DNA from: Bacteroidales bacterium
GTDB lineage: Bacteria; Bacteroidota; Bacteroidia; Bacteroidales; UBA932
Length of the DNA: 64,000 nt
NCBI GenBank assembly: GCA_017427885.1
Contig: JAFRRW010000008.1
Coordinates: 1 to 64,000 of the forward strand
Reading direction: 5' to 3'
A model generated the notes under the pieces. The model saw only the letters and a list, made by a program, of their open reading frames with translations, was not told the DNA's origin and searched no databases. Both the position numbers and the translations under genes were made by a program. Shown in pieces: positions 59,329-64,000 of this stretch (position 1 is the first letter of the stretch; every line of letters begins with the position of its first letter).

Positions 59329-60315
59329 ATGGAAAAAATAAAGACGATAGCCGTCCTCACGTCCGGCGGGGACGCTCCCGGAATGAACGCCTGCATCAGG
59401 GCCATAACCCGCAGCGCCATATATGAAGGGTGCCGTGTGTTCGGAGTCTACAGGGGATATGAGGGATTGATGAACGGTGAATTCAAGGAGTTCACGTCTT
59501 CGAGCGTCAGCAATACTATCCAGCGCGGAGGAACCATTCTCAAAACCGCCCGCAGCAAGGAGTTCATGACCGATGAAGGGAAGAAGAAGGCCTTCGACCA
59601 GCTGAAGGCCCACGGAGTGGACGCCCTGATCGTCATTGGAGGGAACGGCTCCCTCACCGGAGCCCGGGATTTCGCGAAAATCTACGACATACCCGTCATC
59701 GGGGTGCCTGGGACCATTGACAACGACCTCTATGGCACCGACCTCACCATAGGCTACGACACCGCCCTCAACACCATCGTGGACTGCGTCGACAAGATCC
59801 GCGACACGGCGACCTCCCACGACCGCATATTCTTCATCGAGGTGATGGGCCGCGACGCCGGCTTCCTTGCCCAGAACAGCGCCATCGCCTCCGGGGCTGA
59901 AGCCGCCATCATTCCGGAAGACCAGACGAACGTGGACCAGCTCGCCCAGTTCATCGGCCGGGGGATGCGCAAAAGCAAGAATTCCTCCATTGTCCTGGTG
60001 TCGGAGAGCAGGGAAGGAGGACTCGGTGGGGCGCTCTATTATGCCGAGCGCGTCCGCAAGGAGTATCCCCAGTATGACGTTCGGGTGACTATCCTCGGCC
60101 ATCTGCAGAGGGGCGGCACCCCTACCGCAAGCGACCGTATCCTGGCCAGCCGGCTGGGTTATGCGGCCATCGAGGCCCTGGCTGAGGGACAGCGCAACAT
60201 AATGGTGGGAGTTGACGACGACAAGATCGTATATGTTCCCCTGACCCGCGCCGTAAAGCAGAACAAGCCCATCGACAAGGAACTGATCAACGTCCTTTCC
60301 GTCCTGTCGATATAG
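59329..60315 (+). CDS. pfkA: ATP-dependent 6-phosphofructokinase
   Basis: 328 residues. Phosphorylates fructose-6-phosphate in glycolysis. The Gly-rich ATP loop is [27 protein letters not shown] has Gly-Asn-Gly-Ser where the ATP form usually has GGDGS; the active-site segment is [32 protein letters not shown] and [15 protein letters not shown] bind substrate. The Asn replacing Asp in GGDGS is a noteworthy difference that can affect the phosphoryl donor, so a PPi-using or altered enzyme is possible. No clear -7 box was found upstream. A strong terminator follows. Confidence 0.92.
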   Translation: MEKIKTIAVLTSGGDAPGMNACIRAITRSAIYEGCRVFGVYRGYEGLMNGEFKEFTSSSVSNTIQRGGTILKTARSKEFMTDEGKKKAFDQLKAHGVDALIVIGGNGSLTGARDFAKIYDIPVIGVPGTIDNDLYGTDLTIGYDTALNTIVDCVDKIRDTATSHDRIFFIEVMGRDAGFLAQNSAIASGAEAAIIPEDQTNVDQLAQFIGRGMRKSKNSSIVLVSESREGGLGGALYYAERVRKEYPQYDVRVTILGHLQRGGTPTASDRILASRLGYAAIEALAEGQRNIMVGVDDDKIVYVPLTRAVKQNKPIDKELINVLSVLSI

Positions 60316-60332
60316 TTGCGGGAAGCACTGAA

Positions 60333-60370
60333 TGCGAAACGTGCGACGTCTTCACGCCGCACGTTTCGTA
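60333..60370. terminator. Bidirectional terminator between pfkA and sdhC
   Basis: CGAAACGTGCG (60335-60345) pairs perfectly with CGCACGTTTCG (60358-60368). TG/TA outside and CGT/ACG around the CTTC loop extend the stem, with one A-C mismatch. TATTCTTATT follows on the plus strand; the minus strand has a poorer tail. Confidence 0.78.
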
Positions 60371-60392
60371 TTCTTATTATGTCATTGATGTC

Positions 60393-61121
60393 TTACGAAA
60401 GGAATCCGTTGCCCTGAAGGAAGGCGTTCACGGCCGTGACGGTGAAGGAGAGGCAGATGATGGCGGCCACGACGATGCCGATAACCTTGAGCCTCTTGAG
60501 CCAGGTCTGGTTGTTCCAGCCCACTGTCTGGAACATGCTCCAGAAGCCGTGGGAGAGGTGGAGGAACACGGCCACGAACCAGATGATGTAGATCAGCAAG
60601 ACCCACCATTTGCTGAAGGTTGCGGTGAGGAGGAGATAGACGTCGTTCTGCGCCTCCGCTCCGGCGAAGTCCTGGAGCTGCATCTCGGCCCAGAAATGGG
60701 TGAGGTGGAAGAAGATGATGCCGAGGATGACGATGCCGAGCACCAGCATGTTCTTGGCAGACCAGGAGTCTGCGGCGCCCTTTCCGGCCACCTCATAGCG
60801 GTTCCAGCCTCCACGGGCCTTGATGTTGCAGATGGTCAGGTAGATTCCGTAGCAGATATGGATAAACAGTCCGAGGGCGAGGACCGGCACGATCACAGTA
60901 ATGACGGGGGTGGACATGAAGTCGCAGCCGAGCTTGAAGAGGCCGTCCCCAGCCGAAAAAAGTTTGTCATCGGCCGCCACGGCCCCGAATTTCCCGGTGA
61001 AGGAGTCTATTACCGAGAAGAAGTTAATAGCGGAATGAAGGGTCAGGAAAATGATCAGGAAGGCTCCGCTGACAGCCTGTATGAATTTTTTTCCGATGGA
61101 AGATTGAAAAAAGTTCGCCAT
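60393..61121 (-). CDS. sdhC: Succinate dehydrogenase/fumarate reductase cytochrome b subunit
   Basis: 242 residues from the ATG at 61121 (MANFFQSSIGKKFIQAVSGAFLIIFLTLHSAINFF). Five membrane helices with His residues in HSAINFF, IHICYGIYL, HLTHFWAE and HLSHGFWSMFQ, consistent with a two-heme cytochrome b of the Bacteroidetes type. It anchors the flavoprotein and iron-sulfur subunits to the membrane and exchanges electrons with menaquinone. The expected flavoprotein and iron-sulfur genes do not follow: a terminator and pfkA on the other strand come next. The in-frame extension to 61280 overlaps the pyrH start region and was rejected. Confidence 0.9.
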   Translation of the reverse strand: MANFFQSSIGKKFIQAVSGAFLIIFLTLHSAINFFSVIDSFTGKFGAVAADDKLFSAGDGLFKLGCDFMSTPVITVIVPVLALGLFIHICYGIYLTICNIKARGGWNRYEVAGKGAADSWSAKNMLVLGIVILGIIFFHLTHFWAEMQLQDFAGAEAQNDVYLLLTATFSKWWVLLIYIIWFVAVFLHLSHGFWSMFQTVGWNNQTWLKRLKVIGIVVAAIICLSFTVTAVNAFLQGNGFLS

Positions 61122-61156
61122 TGTCGTGGTGTTTATCCGTTGTTGGTTAATCTCCG

Positions 61157-61164
61157 CAAAGATA
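61157..61164 (-). promoter_or_regulatory. -7 promoter box of sdhC
   Basis: The minus strand reads TATCTTTG, a perfect match, 35 nt before the ATG. Confidence 0.65.
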
Positions 61165-61173
61165 AACTCTTTC

Positions 61174-61204
61174 TTGCAAGTTTCATAATTTTCAAATAAT
61201 TTTG
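61174..61204 (+). promoter_or_regulatory. Promoter of pyrH-frr
   Basis: TTG (61174-61176), 20 bp, then TAATTTTG (61197-61204), 25 nt before the chosen ATG at 61230. Confidence 0.68.
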
Positions 61205-61229
61205 TTAAATGTTTAAACAAGAAAGAAAG

Positions 61230-61934
61230 ATGTACAGACGAGTATTGTTGAAGATAAGCGGCGAAAGCCTCGGCGGTCACGAAGGTAAGGGACTGGATCC
61301 CGATAGTCTGAAAGCGTTCGCCTGCGAGGTGGCCCAGGCGGCGAAGGCCGGCCTGCAGATCGGCATCGTGAACGGAGGCGGGAACATTTTCCGCGGGCTC
61401 TCCGGAGCCGGGAAGGGTTTCGACCGCGTGGACGGGGACAAGATGGGTATGCTTGCCACTGTAATCAACTCATTGGCTCTCAGTATGTTTATCAAGGAGG
61501 AAGGAGTGAATGCCAAGGTGTTCACCGCCACACCGATGGAGCCGTTCGCCGAGTATTATATGAGGGACAAGGCGGTGGCCTGCCTCGAGGCGGGGACCGT
61601 GGTCCTGATTTCCGGAGGCACCGGCAATCCCTTCTTCACTACCGACTCCGGTGCTGCCTTGAGGGCATTGGAGATCGGTGCCGACGCCCTTCTGAAGGGC
61701 ACCAGGGTGGACGGCGTCTATACCGCCGACCCTGAGAAGGACCCCACCGCCGTGAAGTACGATTCTCTCACCTTCGACAAGGCCATTTCCGACAACCTGA
61801 AGGTGATGGACCAGACGGCATTCTCCCTTTGCCGCGAGGGGAATATGCCTATAATCGTCTTCGACATGAACCAAAAGGGCAATCTTCTCCGTATATTGAA
61901 CGGCGAGAAGGTTGGAACCCTCGTACACAAATAG
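61230..61934 (+). CDS. pyrH: UMP kinase
   Basis: 234 residues from the ATG at 61230 (MYRRVLLKISGESLGG); an ATG at 61209 lies only 4 nt after the -7 box. Amino-acid-kinase fold: LLKISGESLGG, GIVNGGGNIFRG, SGGTGNPFFTTDSGAALRA, and GTRVDGVYTADPEKDP. Makes UDP from UMP in the cytoplasm. frr follows by 25 nt, the common pyrH-frr order in bacteria. Confidence 0.93.
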   Translation: MYRRVLLKISGESLGGHEGKGLDPDSLKAFACEVAQAAKAGLQIGIVNGGGNIFRGLSGAGKGFDRVDGDKMGMLATVINSLALSMFIKEEGVNAKVFTATPMEPFAEYYMRDKAVACLEAGTVVLISGGTGNPFFTTDSGAALRALEIGADALLKGTRVDGVYTADPEKDPTAVKYDSLTFDKAISDNLKVMDQTAFSLCREGNMPIIVFDMNQKGNLLRILNGEKVGTLVHK

Positions 61935-61959
61935 ATAATAAACAAAAAAGGAATATACC

Positions 61960-62529
61960 ATGTTATCAGAAAGAGCGAAGGAAATCGTGAATTCGGCGGA
62001 CGGCAAGATGCAGGACGCCGTGGCGTTTCTCGAGGAGGACCTCAAGACCTACCGCGTCGGCAAGGCCACCCCTGCCATAATGAACAACGTGATAGTCCCC
62101 TATTACGGCACGCCCACACCCCTTCCCCAGATGGCTTCAGTCAGCACCCCCGATGCCAAGACGATTGCCATACAGCCTTGGGAGAGGAAGATGATCCCGG
62201 CCATCGAGAAGGCCATAATGGACGCCAACATCGGTCTCACCCCCCAGAACAACGGTGAGATCATCCGCTGCGTGGTCCCGGCCCTGACCGAGGAGAGGCG
62301 CAGGGAACTCATCAAAAAGGCCCGCGGCGCCGGAGAGGACGCCAAGGTGGCCATCCGCGGATACAGGCGCGAGGCCGTTGACCTCCTGAAGAAGGCCCAG
62401 AAGAACGAGGGTATGTCCGAGGACACCGAGAAGGAGGCCGAGGGCGAGGTTCAGAAGGTCACCGACAAGAATGTTAAAGCTGTCGACGCCCTTATAGAAG
62501 AAAAGGAGAAGGATATCCTCAAGGTATAG
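61960..62529 (+). CDS. frr: Ribosome recycling factor
   Basis: 189 residues. Frees ribosomes from mRNA after termination, with EF-G. VGKATPAIMNNVIVPYYGTPTPLPQMASVS is the typical domain II region, and RREAVDLLKKAQKNEGMSEDTEKEAEGEVQKVTDKNVKAVDALIEEKEKDIL is the C-terminal helix of the three-helix bundle. Length is normal (about 185). Confidence 0.95.
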   Translation: MLSERAKEIVNSADGKMQDAVAFLEEDLKTYRVGKATPAIMNNVIVPYYGTPTPLPQMASVSTPDAKTIAIQPWERKMIPAIEKAIMDANIGLTPQNNGEIIRCVVPALTEERRRELIKKARGAGEDAKVAIRGYRREAVDLLKKAQKNEGMSEDTEKEAEGEVQKVTDKNVKAVDALIEEKEKDILKV

Positions 62530-62568
62530 GATAACGCATACGAATGAACGAACTTGACAAAATAATTA

Positions 62569-63405
62569 ATGAGCAAAAGAGTCGCCATCCAGGGACATTA
62601 CGGGAGTTTCCATGAACAGGCAGCCCAGATGTTCTACATCACCCGCTGCGGTTTCGTTCCTGAGATAATAGAATGCCCGAATTTCGCTTCCCTCTACGAG
62701 GCAATTGGGGAAGGGCGGGCCGATGCAGCCGTGATGGCCATCGAGAACACCATTTCCGGCGGGCTCATTCCCAATTTCGAACTCCTGAGAGACCATTCCC
62801 AGAAGGTGAAGGGGGAAGTGTATCTTGCTATCCACCAGAACCTTATGGCTCTTCCGGGACAGAAATTGGAGGATATCCGCGAGGTCCGTACCCACTATAT
62901 GGCTATAAACCAGACCAGGAAGTACTTCGAGACGGTATGTCCGTGGATAAACCTTGTGGAGTCGGAGGACACCGCCAAAAGCGCCATCGACATCGCCCGG
63001 GACGGGCTGAAGGAGATAGGGGCCGTGGGTTCCGTGATGGCCGCCGAGCAGAACGGCCTGGAGATACTCGCTCCGGAGATTGAAACCTACAGGGACAATT
63101 TCACCCGTTTCCTCATATTGGATGATTCGCTGACCATCCCTGAAAATGAGATAAACAAGGCTTCCCTCTGCTTCACCCTTCCCCACAAGCCAGGCTCCCT
63201 GGCGCACATCCTGGCCATAATGTCCTTCTATGAAATCAACCTCACCAGGATCCAGTCCCTTCCCATTCCTGGCCGCAAGTGGCAGTATTTCTTCTATGTG
63301 GACATCAAATTCGAGGAGTACGGCCGTTACAGGCAGACACTCGACGCCATACGCCCGCTGCTTGAGGACATCCGCATCCTTGGGGAATATGTAGCGGCCC
63401 TCTAA
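62569..63405 (+). CDS. pheA: Prephenate dehydratase
   Basis: 278 residues. Converts prephenate to phenylpyruvate for phenylalanine. The catalytic domain (about 1-180) holds GHYGSFHEQAAQMFY, AVMAIENTISGGLIPNFELL and the family's conserved Thr-containing TRFLIL. A C-terminal ACT domain (CFTLPHKPGSLAHILAIMSFYEINLTRIQSLPIPGRKWQYFFYVDIK) probably gives feedback control by phenylalanine. No chorismate mutase domain is fused. tyrA follows 12 nt later. Confidence 0.92.
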   Translation: MSKRVAIQGHYGSFHEQAAQMFYITRCGFVPEIIECPNFASLYEAIGEGRADAAVMAIENTISGGLIPNFELLRDHSQKVKGEVYLAIHQNLMALPGQKLEDIREVRTHYMAINQTRKYFETVCPWINLVESEDTAKSAIDIARDGLKEIGAVGSVMAAEQNGLEILAPEIETYRDNFTRFLILDDSLTIPENEINKASLCFTLPHKPGSLAHILAIMSFYEINLTRIQSLPIPGRKWQYFFYVDIKFEEYGRYRQTLDAIRPLLEDIRILGEYVAAL

Positions 63406-63417
63406 ACCGGAAAGGAT

Positions 63418-64000
63418 ATGAAAGTTGGAATTATTGGATTGGGACTGATAGGGGGATCGATGGCCATCGACCTCCGGAGGAGGGGTTTCGCCGAAGCCCT
63501 TTACGGATTCGACGCCAATCCGGTCAACTCGAAGGCGGCCCTCACCATCGGACTCGTTGACGAGACGATGGACATCGGGGCGCTGGTGGAGAAGTCGGGT
63601 CTCATCATCATTGCTATTCCCGTGGACGCCGCGGTCCCCGTCCTGAAACAGGTCCTGGACATCTTCGAGGCCAGGGGTTTCAAGGACAAGACCGTCATCG
63701 ACATCTGTTCCACCAAAGCCAAGGTCTCGGAGTCTGTCGAAGGCCACCCCTGCAGGGGGAGATACGTAGCCACCCACCCTATGGCGGGAACCGAGTATTC
63801 CGGCCCTTGGGCGGCTCTGGCCAACCTTTTCGACGGCCGGGCGGCCATAGTGGCCGATCCGGAAAAGTCCGACGGAGACGCGTTGGAAGTGGTGAAGGAC
63901 ATGTACGACGTCCTCTATATGAGGCCGACGTATATGGATTCGGAAAACCACGACGTCCACGTCGCATATGTTTCACATCTATCCCACGTCATATCCTTCG
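63418..64000 (+). CDS. tyrA: Prephenate dehydrogenase, N-terminal part (runs off the window)
   Basis: The frame from the ATG at 63418 is open to the window end (194 residues). MKVGIIGLGLIGGSMAIDLRRRGF is the NAD(P) loop; VDICSTKAKV, THPMAGTEYSGPWAAL and ENHDVHVAYVSHLSHV are characteristic of TyrA, with the catalytic His likely in THPMAG. Makes 4-hydroxyphenylpyruvate for tyrosine. It lies 12 nt after pheA, so phenylalanine and tyrosine branches share a transcript. Confidence 0.9.
   Translation, partial: MKVGIIGLGLIGGSMAIDLRRRGFAEALYGFDANPVNSKAALTIGLVDETMDIGALVEKSGLIIIAIPVDAAVPVLKQVLDIFEARGFKDKTVIDICSTKAKVSESVEGHPCRGRYVATHPMAGTEYSGPWAALANLFDGRAAIVADPEKSDGDALEVVKDMYDVLYMRPTYMDSENHDVHVAYVSHLSHVISF

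Noticed and set aside
59263-60102. Upstream extension of the dus frame
   Set aside because: It runs antisense through pfkA; the conserved Dus start is the ATG at 59262.
1-64000. Search for tRNA, rRNA, CRISPR arrays and insertion sequences
   Set aside because: No cloverleaf-like gene, ribosomal sequence, regular spaced repeat or transposase was recognised by eye; short structured RNAs could still be missed.

Overview
The window is a chromosomal segment of a GC-rich member of the Bacteroidales. Three things point there. Promoters fit the Bacteroidetes consensus (-7 box TAnnTTTG, often with a TTG/TTTG element about 20 bp upstream) in front of nearly twenty genes. Shine-Dalgarno sequences are scarce. 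The protein set is typical of the phylum: a two-component sensor with a periplasmic beta-propeller, a PurF starting MGG, a TrpB2-type tryptophan synthase beta chain, a one-polypeptide cytochrome b for Sdh/Frd, and secreted glycosidases. The genus cannot be fixed from sequence alone; a Rikenellaceae-like or uncultured gut/rumen lineage is plausible.

Layout. 1-460: an AT-richer edge with the tail of a Fic-family gene and a terminator. 459-6644: a sensor kinase/LuxR-type regulator pair divergent from two exported proteins, one with WG-type repeats, with an operator-like palindrome between them. 6653-10129: a sugar transporter and ribokinase divergent from purF, a possible ribose to ribose-5-P to PRPP to purine link. 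10142-14244: a mosaic OmpA-like protein, an acyl-CoA synthetase and a divergent AraC regulator. 14241-18190: one operon of four exported hydrolases (MBL-fold, alkaline-phosphatase superfamily, calcineurin-like, SGNH). 18342-25549: an exported glycan module (GH106, GH43, exported Gfo/Idh protein, GH2) with no SusC/SusD. 25572-32450: a G3E GTPase and the rod-shape operon mreB-mreC-mreD-mrdA-rodA. 32541-40615: ispD, an Lrp-type regulator with a striking paired operator, topA, and the operon PBP1A-ddl-prmC. 40706-53980: a lipoprotein, a 210-bp element bounded by perfect 20-bp inverted repeats, a U32 protein, a TPR protein, an M16-like protein without its zinc motif, several conserved small proteins, hemW, a YtxH/holin-like trio and aminopeptidase P. 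53999-64000: trpB2 behind a trp attenuator with a Trp-Trp leader peptide, an esterase, lpxK, dus, pfkA, an isolated sdhC/frdC, pyrH-frr, pheA and the start of tyrA.

The most interesting non-coding structures are the 41941-42150 element, the 55437-55607 attenuator, the 33784-33834 operator pair, the 3940-3960 palindrome, and a recurring geometry in which the -7 box lies only 5-7 nt before the start codon, suggesting leaderless mRNAs. No rRNA, tRNA, CRISPR array, IS element or replication origin was seen. Apart from the 41941-42150 element and the 55385-55621 attenuator, both described below, intergenic gaps are under about 250 bases.
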